Assembly (NCBI GenBank): GCA_945487905.1
Contig: CALYTW010000012.1
Coordinates: forward strand, 1 to 33,374
From: an uncultured cyanobacterium
GTDB taxonomy: Bacteria; Cyanobacteriota; Vampirovibrionia; Gastranaerophilales; Gastranaerophilaceae
DNA length: 33,374 bases
Direction of reading: 5' to 3'
This document shows positions 1 to 10,263 of this stretch, in pieces; position 1 is the first letter of the stretch, and each line of letters opens with the position of its first letter. Made by a program: the position numbers and the translations under genes. Under the pieces are notes generated by a model. It saw only the letters and a list, made by a program, of their open reading frames with translations, was not told where the DNA came from and made no database searches.

Positions 1-1521
1 GATATAAATAAATCAAAAGATCCTTACACAGACAAATATACAAAATTAGAGAATATTTATAAGAATAACAAAAATGATATTGACAAATTTATGCTTGAAG
101 AGACTGGCGACGGACTAAATGTCGGTAATTTGAGAATGGGCACATTATCTATAGAAACAGGCTATCGAACATATACAGAATACAAAAATCATGCAGAAAA
201 TCTTGTTAAGAATGCAACAAATGATAATGCGGTTGATACCACAAAACCAATATTGGGGCTTTTGAGCAGTTATAATGACGGCACTCGCAATTTGATTACA
301 GATTTGTACAAGAATGCAAATAATCCATATGCTCTGTTCAAAATTGAGACCTTGAGAGATATGCTTGTTGAAGAAGCAGAAAAATATGCTAAAAATTTGA
401 ATCCTAAAAATAATGAATACAATAAAATGATTACTGACTTAAAGAATGCCTCTGTAGATAATACATTTACATCAAAGTTTAACAAACTTTATGCATACAC
501 AAGAATTATTGCGGCTAAAGTGGCAGGCAATATGATAAATACACATTATCCTGCAGTGGGTGCAGATGTTATGATTGCAGAAACTAAAAAAGATTTGCTA
601 CAGGAAAAAGTAATTAATGAAAATAATATAACGTCCGCAGCAAACGCTTTAAATATCAAAGCAGATGCTGTCATAGGAGAAAAAACATTCAATACTGTTA
701 AAATTACCGATAAAACAGCGGAAGAAGCTATGGAATTACTTTCTATGCCTGAATATGGGCAATTGAATAAACTTTCAGAAACGATTACGATAGAAAATAC
801 CCAGTATACCGTGTATGAAGAAGCTTATGGCAAAGATAAATTCAAATATATTGTCGATGACGGTAAGGTATACAAAGTAACCGTAAATGGTAGTTGTGGA
901 ACAAAAGGCGAAGAAGTCCAAGCACAAGCAATTCAGGAAAGAATGGTAGATGCACATGAGAATTATGTACAAAAACAGACAGAGGAACAGAAAGAAGCCG
1001 ATAAAAAACGAATAGAGGCAGAGAAAAATAGAAACAACAACCTTAATACTGGACTTGAAACTACTTGTGAAAATAATTTAACATTGGAATATAAATATAC
1101 GACTAAAACGAAGGATACTAACTTAAATAATCAACTTAAGGATATAAATAATAAACTTGAGAATAGTGGTAAGACATTGGCAAATTTGGCTTATTCTGAA
1201 AATAAACCTGATATTAGTAGCGAAGAAACAAATGATGACAGAACAATTTATGTCGCTAAAATTGAAGGTAAAGAAAAGGTTCGTATTGTTAAACATAAAG
1301 ATACAAATAAAATATACGTCTATGTTAATAACTTTGATGTTTGTTACTGTTACGACAAACAATCAAAGAGTTGGACAGTAAATGTTAAGAATCCGTCTAC
1401 TAAGAAGTGGGCATGGGAAAATGATAAAACGCCGGCTGAAAGGCTAACTTTCACTAATAATATCCAAGATACCTTAGCAAAAATCTTTGGCGATAATATT
1501 GAGGGCTGGTTTTCATCATAA
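1..1521 (+). CDS. Hypothetical Asn/Lys-rich protein, 3' part (5' end cut by window)
   Basis: The ORF track starts this at the ATG at 91, but the same frame is open back to base 1 (reads DINKSKDPYTDKYTK...) with no ribosome binding site before 91. The gene therefore almost certainly begins upstream of the window; 506 residues are visible. The protein is hydrophilic and rich in Asn, Lys, Thr and Glu. It has a long helical, probably coiled-coil stretch rich in EEQKEADKKRIEAEK-type sequence about two thirds along, then a beta-rich C-terminus ending GWFSS. I see no membrane segment, catalytic motif or recognisable domain in the visible part. The composition would fit a large extracellular or structural protein, but that is a guess. 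It is followed by a strong terminator and stands alone on this strand. Confidence 0.75.
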   Translation, partial: DINKSKDPYTDKYTKLENIYKNNKNDIDKFMLEETGDGLNVGNLRMGTLSIETGYRTYTEYKNHAENLVKNATNDNAVDTTKPILGLLSSYNDGTRNLITDLYKNANNPYALFKIETLRDMLVEEAEKYAKNLNPKNNEYNKMITDLKNASVDNTFTSKFNKLYAYTRIIAAKVAGNMINTHYPAVGADVMIAETKKDLLQEKVINENNITSAANALNIKADAVIGEKTFNTVKITDKTAEEAMELLSMPEYGQLNKLSETITIENTQYTVYEEAYGKDKFKYIVDDGKVYKVTVNGSCGTKGEEVQAQAIQERMVDAHENYVQKQTEEQKEADKKRIEAEKNRNNNLNTGLETTCENNLTLEYKYTTKTKDTNLNNQLKDINNKLENSGKTLANLAYSENKPDISSEETNDDRTIYVAKIEGKEKVRIVKHKDTNKIYVYVNNFDVCYCYDKQSKSWTVNVKNPSTKKWAWENDKTPAERLTFTNNIQDTLAKIFGDNIEGWFSS

Positions 1522-1523
1522 AA

Positions 1524-1571
1524 CGAGAGCGAAAGCGGGGCTGCGTTAACGCAGCCCCGCTTTCGCTTTTA
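1524..1571. terminator. Perfect 40-bp palindromic bidirectional terminator
   Basis: AGCGAAAGCGGGGCTGCGTT is followed directly by its exact reverse complement (1528-1567). T-rich bases follow on the plus strand (CTTTTAAAAA) and on the minus strand (CTCGTTTT). It sits between the convergent ends of the hypothetical gene and ahcY and should stop both transcripts. The stem is far more GC-rich than its surroundings. Confidence 0.9.
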
Positions 1572-1576
1572 AAAAC

Positions 1577-3021
<1,445 letters not shown>

Positions 3022-3035
3022 GTTATAGTTTACTC

Positions 3036-4880
3036 CTATTCCACCGTAACAGACTTTGCTAAGTTTCTCGGCTGGTCAACATCTTTGCCCAAAAATTCCG
3101 CTATATAATAAGCAAGCAGCTGCAACGAAACAATTGCAAGCGCAGGCGAAAGCATTTCGTCTACTTCCGGAATCCTGATTATACACTCAAAAAGTTCATC
3201 CAATTTTGTATCATCAGAATCCGTAAGTGCAATCATTCTTGCATTTCTCGCCTTTGCTTCCTCAGAATTTGAAAGAATCTTGTCGTAGACTTTGCCCTTC
3301 ATCAAGATTGACAGAACAGGCATAGATTCGTCAAGCATAGCAATCGGCCCGTGTTTAAGCTCCCCTGCCGTATAACCAGTAGCATTGATGTAACTGATTT
3401 CTTTGAGTTTTAAAGCCCCTTCCAAAGCTGTCGGGAAGTTAATTCCTCTTGCAATAAATATAAAGTCTTTTGAATTAGCAAATTTTTTCGCACAGGTTTT
3501 AACTTCATCCTTATGAGATAATGTTTTTTCCAGTTTCTGCGGAAGCAAAATCAACTCCCGCTTGATTTTTTCCAACTCTGACCGTGATGCAGACTCTTTA
3601 ATTTCCGCAATATGAATTGCAAGCAAATAGAAAGAAATTACCTGTGCCATATAAGACTTTGTAGCCGCTACGGAAACTTCAATACCTGCACTTACAGGGA
3701 CAAGACTGTCTGCCTCTCTTGCCATAGTTGAATCAGGCCTGTTTGTAACAATTAAAACATGTGAACCCCTCGATTTTGCCTGTCTTACAGCGGTAATTGT
3801 ATCAGCAGTTTCGCCTGATTGAGAAACCCCTATAACAAGTGTATTTTTGTCTCCAACAGTTTTTCTGTATATATATTCGCTTGAAGGTTCGACATCCACA
3901 GGAATACCGCATAAATCTTCGATAATATATTTTCCCACCATCGCCGCATGTAAAGAAGTTCCGCATGCAACAATTTGAATTCGGTTAAGTGTTTTTAAAG
4001 CTTCTTTATCAAGTTTAACTTCATTTAAAACAATATTTTCATTGCTCGCTCTCAACTTGCCGCTAAGAACATTTCTTACTACATCGGGCTGTTCGTGAAT
4101 TTCTTTAAGCATAAAGTGTTTATAGCCCATTTTGCTCAATGCAACAGGCTCCCACGGAAGTGTTTCAATTTTTGGTACAAGCTCATTGTTATCAGAATCA
4201 ATCAATTTCATTGAGTTCGAAGTCAAAGTTACAATTTGGTTGTCATCAAGATACATTGCCCTTTTTGTATATTTAATTATAGCCGGAACGTCAGATGCCA
4301 CATAGTATTCTCCCTCTCCTATACCAACAAGAAGCGGAGCGTTTCTTCTTGTAGCCACAATTGTATTTTTAACATCCTGATGAATAACCGCAAGTGCATA
4401 TGCTCCCTCAATCTCTTTTGTGGCTAGCCTTACAGCTTCAGTAAGATTATTCGTTTGAGCATATTTGGAAGCAACCAGATGTGCCACGGTTTCTGTATCG
4501 GTTTGTGAGCGGAATGTGCATCCCTGTTTTTCAAGTTTTGCACGAAGTTCTTTGTAGTTTTCAATAATGCCGTTGTGAACAATTGCAACCCGCCCGCAGT
4601 TGCAGGAGTGCGGATGAGCGTTGACCGCTGTGGGCGAACCGTGAGTTGCCCAGCGAATGTGTCCTATGCCTATTGTGGATTTCAATATGTGCTCACGTTT
4701 TTCGTTTGTTAAATCTTTGAGATTTTGAAGTTTGCCTTCAGCCTTGTATAACTCAACTTTACCCTCAACATTAACCGCAATTCCCGCCGAATCATAACCC
4801 CTGTATTCCAAATTGGTTAAGCCGTCCAACAAAATGCCTAATGCCGATTTTTCTCCTATATATCCAACAATTCCGCACAT
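3036..4880 (-). CDS. glmS: Glutamine-fructose-6-phosphate aminotransferase (isomerizing)
   Basis: Converts fructose-6-phosphate and glutamine to glucosamine-6-phosphate, the entry step to UDP-GlcNAc for peptidoglycan and lipid A. The N-terminal Ntn glutaminase starts MCGIVGYIG with Cys2 as nucleophile after Met removal, and has HIRWATHG and VHNGIIENY signatures. Two SIS sugar-isomerase domains follow (for example CGTSLHAA, SQSGETADT). The C-terminus DQPRNLAKSVTVE is the conserved family end carrying the active-site Lys. Its 614 aa is the usual size. GAGAGG precedes the ATG. A minus-strand extended -10 box (ATGTTAAAAT) at 4927-4936 gives a leader of about 40 nt, too short for a glmS ribozyme. 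It heads the transcript that continues into the 54-aa gene and ahcY. Confidence 0.97.
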   Translation of the reverse strand: MCGIVGYIGEKSALGILLDGLTNLEYRGYDSAGIAVNVEGKVELYKAEGKLQNLKDLTNEKREHILKSTIGIGHIRWATHGSPTAVNAHPHSCNCGRVAIVHNGIIENYKELRAKLEKQGCTFRSQTDTETVAHLVASKYAQTNNLTEAVRLATKEIEGAYALAVIHQDVKNTIVATRRNAPLLVGIGEGEYYVASDVPAIIKYTKRAMYLDDNQIVTLTSNSMKLIDSDNNELVPKIETLPWEPVALSKMGYKHFMLKEIHEQPDVVRNVLSGKLRASNENIVLNEVKLDKEALKTLNRIQIVACGTSLHAAMVGKYIIEDLCGIPVDVEPSSEYIYRKTVGDKNTLVIGVSQSGETADTITAVRQAKSRGSHVLIVTNRPDSTMAREADSLVPVSAGIEVSVAATKSYMAQVISFYLLAIHIAEIKESASRSELEKIKRELILLPQKLEKTLSHKDEVKTCAKKFANSKDFIFIARGINFPTALEGALKLKEISYINATGYTAGELKHGPIAMLDESMPVLSILMKGKVYDKILSNSEEAKARNARMIALTDSDDTKLDELFECIIRIPEVDEMLSPALAIVSLQLLAYYIAEFLGKDVDQPRNLAKSVTVE

Positions 4881-4926
4881 AATTACCTCTCTTTTAAGTC
4901 AAATTTATTAATTCGACTATAAAATA

Positions 4927-4936
4927 ATTTTAACAT
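4927..4936 (-). promoter_or_regulatory. Extended -10 promoter box for glmS
   Basis: On the minus strand ATGTTAAAAT is a TGN-type extended -10 box identical to those in front of the PPTase gene and rsmH. No good -35 is seen. Transcription from here would give a leader of about 40 nt that carries the glmS ribosome binding site GAGAGG. Confidence 0.6.
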
Positions 4937-4959
4937 AAAATATCATAATTAAGAATTTA

Positions 4960-5190
4960 TTAAAATATTCCTAAAAATTTTCTCTTTTTTTCCGGTTTTG
5001 CTTCTCTCTCTACTGCAATAAAAATGTCGTTATTAAGAGCTTCGAGTTTTTTATTCGCCTCTCTGTCAGAATAAACATATCTGGTTGGAATATTCTCAGG
5101 TGCTTCTACAACAACATGTCTCGGCTTTTCCACCTTTGGTGCTGTTGTATAGTGTGCATTCAGGTTTTGATTTTGATTTATTTCGTTCAT
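4960..5190 (-). CDS. Hypothetical protein, 76 aa
   Basis: A short, highly charged protein with an Asn/Gln-rich N-terminus (MNEINQNQNLNAHY). A central part has Pro and Val residues, a helical YSDREANKKLEALNNDIF segment follows, and the basic tail ends KPEKKRKFLGIF. No membrane segment or known domain is visible. It starts only 3 bp after the stop of the GNAT-like gene upstream on the same strand, so the two are almost certainly co-transcribed and probably translationally coupled. The gene is followed by the glmS promoter region. I do not recognise it; the basic, aromatic C-terminus might mediate contact with a partner or membrane, but that is speculation. Confidence 0.7.
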   Translation of the reverse strand: MNEINQNQNLNAHYTTAPKVEKPRHVVVEAPENIPTRYVYSDREANKKLEALNNDIFIAVEREAKPEKKRKFLGIF

Positions 5191-5193
5191 GGT

Positions 5194-5832
5194 TTAAAAC
5201 AGTTCTCCGTAATGCAGTAATTTATTCAGGTAAGTTCTCGGAAGATACATCATGCCCGTCTGAGGCGGTAAATCCGGAATGTTTTTGATTAAACAATCCT
5301 TCATTCGCTCGTTTGCCTGCGGATCCATAAATCTAAATCCTAATTTATAGAAAAACAGAGCCGGAGAAGATTCCCTGCATACAGGCGCAGAATACGTTAC
5401 AATTCTTCCCTGAATTTTGGGATCAAACATTGCCTTTTCCGCAAGCCCCTTCATAGCTTCCGTTCCCATTCCGCATCGAACCTGCGGAGATTGAATATAG
5501 TCTATTATATAGCAATCCTTAAGATACTTGGTTCGCTTCTTCGGAGGAAGTAAATTAACAAAACTGAATCCACGGCTTGGCATGAAACCGACATTATTTC
5601 CAGAATCCTCATCTTCTTCAATTATATCAACATAATCATCATCAATTTCTCCGGCTATTATTATATCGTCGCTTCGTTTAAATTTTTTAACACGCAAATC
5701 AGCTTTGCCTTTTAAAGCAGGCGTTTTAAAACCTAATATCGGAGGCATGCTCATACCTACCGTTGAAGTCATCGTTTTCGCAACAGCCATTTGCTGCATG
5801 TGCATATCAACATTTGAAATGTTGTTAATCAT
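5194..5832 (-). CDS. GNAT-like acetyltransferase domain protein
   Basis: 212 aa. The C-terminal half carries features of the GNAT fold. These are RCGMGTEAMKGLAEKA (~118-133), resembling the R/Q-x-x-G-x-G/A acetyl-CoA pyrophosphate loop and following helix, and SSPALFFYKLGFRF, resembling the conserved A-x-x-x-Y-x-x-x-G-F motif of strand 5. The first ~60 residues are Met-rich and unstructured with a PPILGFKTPALKGKA segment, followed by an acidic stretch (DDDYVDIIEEDEDSG). That N-terminal extension is atypical of GNATs and may be lineage-specific. The substrate is unknown. It starts the two-gene unit with the 76-aa protein. Start 5832 has AGGT/AGG purines 5-10 nt upstream. Family call moderate; acetylation activity is inferred only. 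Confidence 0.6.
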   Translation of the reverse strand: MINNISNVDMHMQQMAVAKTMTSTVGMSMPPILGFKTPALKGKADLRVKKFKRSDDIIIAGEIDDDYVDIIEEDEDSGNNVGFMPSRGFSFVNLLPPKKRTKYLKDCYIIDYIQSPQVRCGMGTEAMKGLAEKAMFDPKIQGRIVTYSAPVCRESSPALFFYKLGFRFMDPQANERMKDCLIKNIPDLPPQTGMMYLPRTYLNKLLHYGELF

Positions 5833-5931
5833 TCTAACCTACCTATCTAACGAATTTAATTTCCTAACCTTATATATATAAAGTCAAATGCATAAAAATA
5901 ATTGCCTTTTGAGATAAAATACCTTGATAAA

Positions 5932-5958
5932 TTGTTACAAAAATTTACATTTGTAAAT
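5932..5958. promoter_or_regulatory. Operator-like box TTGTTACAA-N3-TTTACA plus inverted repeat
   Basis: TTGTTACAA (5932-5940, itself an odd palindrome) is followed three bases later by TTTACA. This overlaps a further inverted repeat ATTTACA-TT-TGTAAAT (5943-5958). The same 18-mer TTGTTACAAAAATTTACA occurs at 17368, and a 15/18 match lies at 21920. It sits in the 288-bp divergent region between the GNAT-like gene and the GT5-like gene; no other gene is evident there. Confidence 0.45.
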
Positions 5959-6120
5959 AAAAAAACCGTCTTGAATTTATACCTTGTTTCTGCTAACATA
6001 GGTTGAACATCTATCAGACAAACATTTTCTTTACAATTCTTAACTAACACAGAATATGAAGCAAATTTTTGTTTTCAGAGGTTTTTATATATATAGATTA
6101 TGTGTGTAAGGAGTTTATTT

Positions 6121-8988
6121 ATGTATGTTAGCTCAGTCAGCGGTTTTCAAAAGTATCCAGTATACGGTTCAATTGTCGGTAAAAACAACAGCACTTCAAC
6201 CGTAAGTCGACCAGAATCGGCAAGCAATATCAGTGTAATTGCATTTAGAGGCGGGAATAAGAATCAGGCTTTGTTCTACGGAGTGGAGGTAAGGCCGTAC
6301 TTTGCAAAAGGCGGTGTTTCTACCATATTTCAGGACATGAGAAACCTTAAAATATCTGAAAATGCGCCTTCGTTCAACACAGAAGATGCACAAAAAACAA
6401 AAGAGTATTGGAATCAGACTGATAAGGTGTTTGTATCTCCGGTATATAACGGAAAAGAAGTCTATGATTATGACACAGGAACTATAAAGCAGGTTAAGCT
6501 TGATAAAATTCCGGATAATTTACCAGAAAACAGTCCTTTTGCCAAATACAAAGGCAAATACTTTATGACAAATTCTCCGAAATACAAAGAGTATACTGCT
6601 TCGGAAGGATTTTTTGCAAAAGAAAATTTAAAATTAGATAAAGATATTTTCATTCTTGATGATGTTACCGGTGCAGAAAGAAAAATGGATTTTGGCGCAA
6701 GTCAAGATGTCGAACTAAAATTGTTTAGAGTATTGAGAAAATTTGACGGTTCTGATGAATTGCAAAAAACAAGAGATTTTCTCGTATTTTCTGACGTAAC
6801 AGCGACTTGGAAAGGTCCGTATGAAGGCGGAGGTTATGCATCAGGTTCAGGAAATCTTGTTCAAACTTGGAAAGGCGATGGAGATGCACGTTCTGCAAAA
6901 GCATTTACGGAATTAATGGAGCGTATCTGCGAAGTTGCAAGCGAAGACGGCGTAAAATTTGATCCTGGTACGATTATTCTTAACGATTCACAAAGCGCAA
7001 ATGCAGTTGAATATATTGCCGAAAAACACGTAAAAGGCGGAGAATTCTGGCAGGGTAAAAAGCCATTCTTTATTACACATAACTCCGGAGCCGGTTATAT
7101 TCAGAAAACGACTCCATTAAATATGTTTATGAATATTGCTGATAGAGAATTGCTAACTGCTGTGGAACAAGATCCCAAGTTTATTGAAGCACTGAAGATA
7201 GGCGATGAGGCAGTAAACAGATATTTTGCAACGAAAATGCCGGAAGAAATGATTGATGCTCAATCAGCATTCTCTCCTTACAACGCCGCTCTGTATTATG
7301 CAGAAAAAGGCTATGTACCTGTAGGAACTGTTTCTCCTGGGTATCACAAAGCATTAACTACCAATCCCGATTTAGCTCCGGGATCGTATGAAACATTAAA
7401 AGCGCTTGCCGGAAAAGGCGATTTTGTCGGTATATTGAATGCCTTTGAAGGTTTCGGAATGGATCCGTTCTCAAAATCTGGCGTTAACGGCTACTATGAT
7501 GCTAAAAAAGATTTGGTATACAAATTCCCTGAAGAAGCAGGCAATTTGGCAGGAAAAGAAATCAAAGCATTTTCCGTTATGGATAAAAGTAAAGTTAATT
7601 CAGACGGGATTGATATAGCTCACGTAAGAGAAATTAAACGTCAAAACAAAGTAAAACTTTTGGAAAGGTTTGATGAAGAAACTTTGACCGCTTTGAGGAA
7701 TTTGCAAAATGTAGAAGGTCACAAAACAGCTTTCAACAAGGTTATTGCAGGCTTAGACGGAAAAGACGTTAAGGTTTACGGTCATATCGATAAAAAATAC
7801 ATAGAAGAAGCTAAGATGTCCAACAGCGACATAAAAGTTATTACAAGCTGGGGCAGAGGCGATGCTCAAAAGGGTTTGGATTCTGTTCTCAGTGCTTTTG
7901 AACAATATATAATGAAGTTTGGAGACAAAGACCCGAATACAGTTCTGGTAATGGGCGGAGCTTTAGATTTAGATAAAGGAAATAGTGAAGGCAAAAAGAT
8001 AAAAAAAGTCATAGACAGAATGCTCGCCAATTCGAAATTAAAAGGTCGTTTTGTATACTTAGACGGATTTGCACCTAATAAACCTCTTGCAGCTGCGGCT
8101 GATTTCTCGGTATTTCCTTCAAGATTCGCTCCTTGCGAATTGACAGACCTTGAATCATACAAATTACTTTGTTCACCAATTGTTACTAATTGCCAAGGTC
8201 TTGCAGATAAGAACTTTGATGCATCATTTGAAGGTGAAGCGGAAAAAGTTACAGGCTACAAAACAAAACATGCTTACGATATGCCTTTGGAAGAACTTAC
8301 TAAAAATATAGAAGAATTAGACAAGGTCGAAACAAACAAGGCAAACAAACCCGCTCTTGAAAGAGATGTGAAACAGTTCTTTGACAAAATCAAACAGGAT
8401 TATCGTATAAAACACCACCGTGAATTATCTGACCAAGAAGTTATGGAAATAATAAAGAAAAGTTCGGATTTGCACCATCAATATGAGTACGAAATCTTAA
8501 GACCTTACAGAGACAGAATCATAGAAAGTGAACTTGTTGGTTGTTTTGAAAGAGCATTAATAACTGACAGAAACCAAGAAGTTCAGAACAAGATGATTAA
8601 GAATCTGTTTAATGCAAGAACCGATTGGGAAGGCAATGCAGCTCTGAACGGCGGTAAATCATCAGGTGCACGTTACAGAGAAATCTTCCAAAGAGATGCA
8701 GGTACTGTAACAGAAAAAGATACCCTGCTTTACAAGATTAAACAAAAATGTAAAGATTTGATTGAAAATGCTAAACAATCCGCTTCGAGAGAATCTACTA
8801 CTGTAGTTACAAACAACAGCTCAAAGGGAGGTAACAAATGGATTACAATCGGTGCGGCTACGATTGGTGTTCTTGGTCTTGGATACGGCATAATAAGCGG
8901 TGTAAAAAAATCGGATAAGAAAGCTGTAGAAACTTCATCTGAAGCAGACTACGATAATGAAGACGATTATGAAGACGAAGATGTATAA
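6121..8988 (+). CDS. GT5-like glycogen/starch synthase family protein with C-terminal membrane anchor
   Basis: GT-B glycosyltransferase, 955 aa, much longer than the ~480 aa of bacterial GlgA. The track start at 6100 is unlikely: TAAGGAG lies at 6107-6113, 7 nt before the ATG at 6121, giving MYVSSVSGFQKY. Recognisable parts: VRPYFAKGGVSTIFQDM near residue 60 (GT5 K-x-GG region), donor-site RGDAQKG (579-585, matching R-x4-K-G), and FPSRFAPCELTDLES (665-679), matching the FEPCGLTQ region. In that motif the Glu shown to matter in E. coli GlgA is Ala (A670), with Glu at 673 and 678. A ~200-aa helical region follows. Then comes one hydrophobic segment (~907-927) and an acidic tail of alternating Asp/Glu, so the enzyme is probably membrane-tethered. 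It may make or remodel alpha-glucan; activity is uncertain given the altered residue. A terminator follows. Confidence 0.75.
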   Translation: MYVSSVSGFQKYPVYGSIVGKNNSTSTVSRPESASNISVIAFRGGNKNQALFYGVEVRPYFAKGGVSTIFQDMRNLKISENAPSFNTEDAQKTKEYWNQTDKVFVSPVYNGKEVYDYDTGTIKQVKLDKIPDNLPENSPFAKYKGKYFMTNSPKYKEYTASEGFFAKENLKLDKDIFILDDVTGAERKMDFGASQDVELKLFRVLRKFDGSDELQKTRDFLVFSDVTATWKGPYEGGGYASGSGNLVQTWKGDGDARSAKAFTELMERICEVASEDGVKFDPGTIILNDSQSANAVEYIAEKHVKGGEFWQGKKPFFITHNSGAGYIQKTTPLNMFMNIADRELLTAVEQDPKFIEALKIGDEAVNRYFATKMPEEMIDAQSAFSPYNAALYYAEKGYVPVGTVSPGYHKALTTNPDLAPGSYETLKALAGKGDFVGILNAFEGFGMDPFSKSGVNGYYDAKKDLVYKFPEEAGNLAGKEIKAFSVMDKSKVNSDGIDIAHVREIKRQNKVKLLERFDEETLTALRNLQNVEGHKTAFNKVIAGLDGKDVKVYGHIDKKYIEEAKMSNSDIKVITSWGRGDAQKGLDSVLSAFEQYIMKFGDKDPNTVLVMGGALDLDKGNSEGKKIKKVIDRMLANSKLKGRFVYLDGFAPNKPLAAAADFSVFPSRFAPCELTDLESYKLLCSPIVTNCQGLADKNFDASFEGEAEKVTGYKTKHAYDMPLEELTKNIEELDKVETNKANKPALERDVKQFFDKIKQDYRIKHHRELSDQEVMEIIKKSSDLHHQYEYEILRPYRDRIIESELVGCFERALITDRNQEVQNKMIKNLFNARTDWEGNAALNGGKSSGARYREIFQRDAGTVTEKDTLLYKIKQKCKDLIENAKQSASRESTTVVTNNSSKGGNKWITIGAATIGVLGLGYGIISGVKKSDKKAVETSSEADYDNEDDYEDEDV

Positions 8989-8996
8989 GTAATTTA

Positions 8997-9025
8997 AAGC
9001 CCGAGGTTGAAACCTCGGGCTTCTT
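8997..9025 (+). terminator. Rho-independent terminator after the GT5-like gene
   Basis: AGCCCGAGGTT-GA-AACCTCGGGCT is a near-perfect GC-rich stem followed by TTCTTAAT. It lies 9 bases after the stop codon at 8988. Confidence 0.85.
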
Positions 9026-9042
9026 AATATAAAATCTAAAAT

Positions 9043-9720
9043 ATGATTATTAAAACATTTATTGAACCGCCTATTGATAATAATAATTACGTATTAATAG
9101 ATGAAGAAACTAAAGAAGGAGCTTTAATCGATTGTTCGTCGCCTGCAATATGGAACAAAGTTCCTTATACTAGAGGCAAGGTTTCCGTCAGCACAGTTGG
9201 GGAAAATAGAGAAGAAATTGAGAATGTAACATTAAAGTACATTCTGCTGACTCACGGACATTTTGATCATATAGCAGGGATAAAATCAAAGAATTCTTAC
9301 CTGCCGGATTCGACAGAAAGACCTCAAATTTATATGCATAAAGATGATTTGAACTGGGTGCAAGAAGTTAACACTTTCATGCCCATGATGGGTATGCCGG
9401 AAATGGATATTCCGCAAATTGATGTTTTTGTCGAAGATAGGGATGTGATTAAACTCGGAAATATTGAAATAAGAGTTATACATACTCCAGGTCATACACA
9501 GGGAGGTGTTTGCTACTACACAAACGGAGTTTTATTCTCGGGAGATACAATATTCAGAGAAGCCGTCGGAAGATGCGATTTGCAAGGCGGAAATTTTGAA
9601 CAAATTGTTGACAGCATTGAAAACAAGCTCTATAAACTGCCGGATGATACAATTATTTACCCGGGTCACGGAAAACAGACAACTATCGGCTGGGAAAAAG
9701 AACACAACTTATTTCTTTAA
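9043..9720 (+). CDS. MBL-fold metallo-hydrolase (glyoxalase II-like)
   Basis: 225-aa metallo-beta-lactamase-fold hydrolase. The zinc-binding motif THGHFDHIAG (H-x-H-x-D-H) and the second-shell HTPGHTQGG histidine are present. The SGDTIF aspartate and the C-terminal YPGHGKQTTIGWEKEHN histidine complete the binuclear metal site. This pattern belongs to the GloB/YcbL-like subgroup that hydrolyses thioesters such as S-lactoylglutathione or related substrates. The exact substrate cannot be read from sequence. No ribosome binding site precedes the ATG; a TAAAAT box ends 7 nt upstream (9030-9035), so the mRNA may be leaderless. Its stop overlaps the stop of the convergent PPTase gene (shared TTAA), with no terminator between them. 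Confidence 0.88.
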   Translation: MIIKTFIEPPIDNNNYVLIDEETKEGALIDCSSPAIWNKVPYTRGKVSVSTVGENREEIENVTLKYILLTHGHFDHIAGIKSKNSYLPDSTERPQIYMHKDDLNWVQEVNTFMPMMGMPEMDIPQIDVFVEDRDVIKLGNIEIRVIHTPGHTQGGVCYYTNGVLFSGDTIFREAVGRCDLQGGNFEQIVDSIENKLYKLPDDTIIYPGHGKQTTIGWEKEHNLFL

Positions 9721-10229
9721 AAAGACTTGTATAATTCAAATTTCTCATCAGTATTTGCACAAACTGCAGTAAGTATATAGCTTCCTAGTTCAATGTAATA
9801 TTTAGAAATGTTTTCATTTGATTCATTGAATTTATACATCGCTTCATACTCAGTCCAATTTTTGTAAAATTCTTCCAATGAATCTGATTTAAATCCCATT
9901 TTTTCAGAAATTGCCCTATAATTACGCTCTTTAATTTCTTCTATATCTATCCCGCAATTATAATCAGAGAAACCAATTGCAATATATCCGCCGGAATGAC
10001 TTATGGAAAAATGTTTTCTCCCCGATTTTAAGATAGGCTTGTTCAAATGAAAAACAATTTCACAATCCTCAATGTGATAAATTTCTCTTAGAATCCTGTT
10101 TACCATTAAGTATGATAAACAATGAATAACATTTTTGTCATAGTTATTATATTTTTTGTAATCAAATTCTTTCAACAATTCTTCCGGAAGAAATTTTGCA
10201 ACTCTTATATCAATCACATAAATATCCAT
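9717..10229 (-). CDS. 4'-phosphopantetheinyl transferase, Sfp/AcpT superfamily
   Basis: Transfers 4'-phosphopantetheine from CoA to a Ser of an acyl or peptidyl carrier protein. At 170 aa it is shorter than Sfp (~220) but keeps all core motifs: FSISHS (74-79), GIDIEE (93-98, with the Mg2+-binding Asp95 and Glu97), and W-x3-E-x3-K as NWTEYEAMYK (124-133). The first ~45 residues are a reduced N-terminal lobe. It is most likely the enzyme that activates a fatty-acid-synthase ACP or a secondary-metabolite carrier. No Shine-Dalgarno is present. The ATG lies 6 nt after the -10 box TAAAAT read on the minus strand, so its mRNA is predicted to be leaderless. It is divergent from rsmH and shares a symmetrical promoter region with it. 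Confidence 0.87.
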   Translation of the reverse strand: MDIYVIDIRVAKFLPEELLKEFDYKKYNNYDKNVIHCLSYLMVNRILREIYHIEDCEIVFHLNKPILKSGRKHFSISHSGGYIAIGFSDYNCGIDIEEIKERNYRAISEKMGFKSDSLEEFYKNWTEYEAMYKFNESNENISKYYIELGSYILTAVCANTDEKFELYKSF

Positions 10230-10235
10230 AGAATA

Positions 10236-10257
10236 ATTTTAACATACATGTTAAAAT
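10236..10257. promoter_or_regulatory. Symmetric divergent promoter: inverted ATGTTAAAAT boxes for the PPTase gene and rsmH
   Basis: ATTTTAACAT-AC-ATGTTAAAAT is a 10-bp inverted repeat around two bases. Each arm is an extended -10 element (TGTTAAAAT) on its own strand. On both sides exactly six bases separate the box from an ATG (10229 on minus, 10264 on plus). Each A of ATG therefore sits where transcription should begin. Confidence 0.7.
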
Positions 10258-10263
10258 ATGCCT

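Noticed and set aside
4881-4959. glmS ribozyme
   Set aside because: The predicted leader is about 40 nt, too short, and no ribozyme core is visible.
5856-6050. 64-aa minus-strand ORF between the GNAT-like and GT5-like genes
   Set aside because: No ribosome binding site, contains the operator-like repeats, and is AT-rich low-complexity sequence.
6100-6120. Track start of the GT5-like gene at 6100
   Set aside because: The Shine-Dalgarno TAAGGAG lies inside this extension and fits the ATG at 6121.
10258-10263. Track start of rsmH at 10258
   Set aside because: This ATG directly abuts the -10 hexamer, so it would lie upstream of the transcription start.
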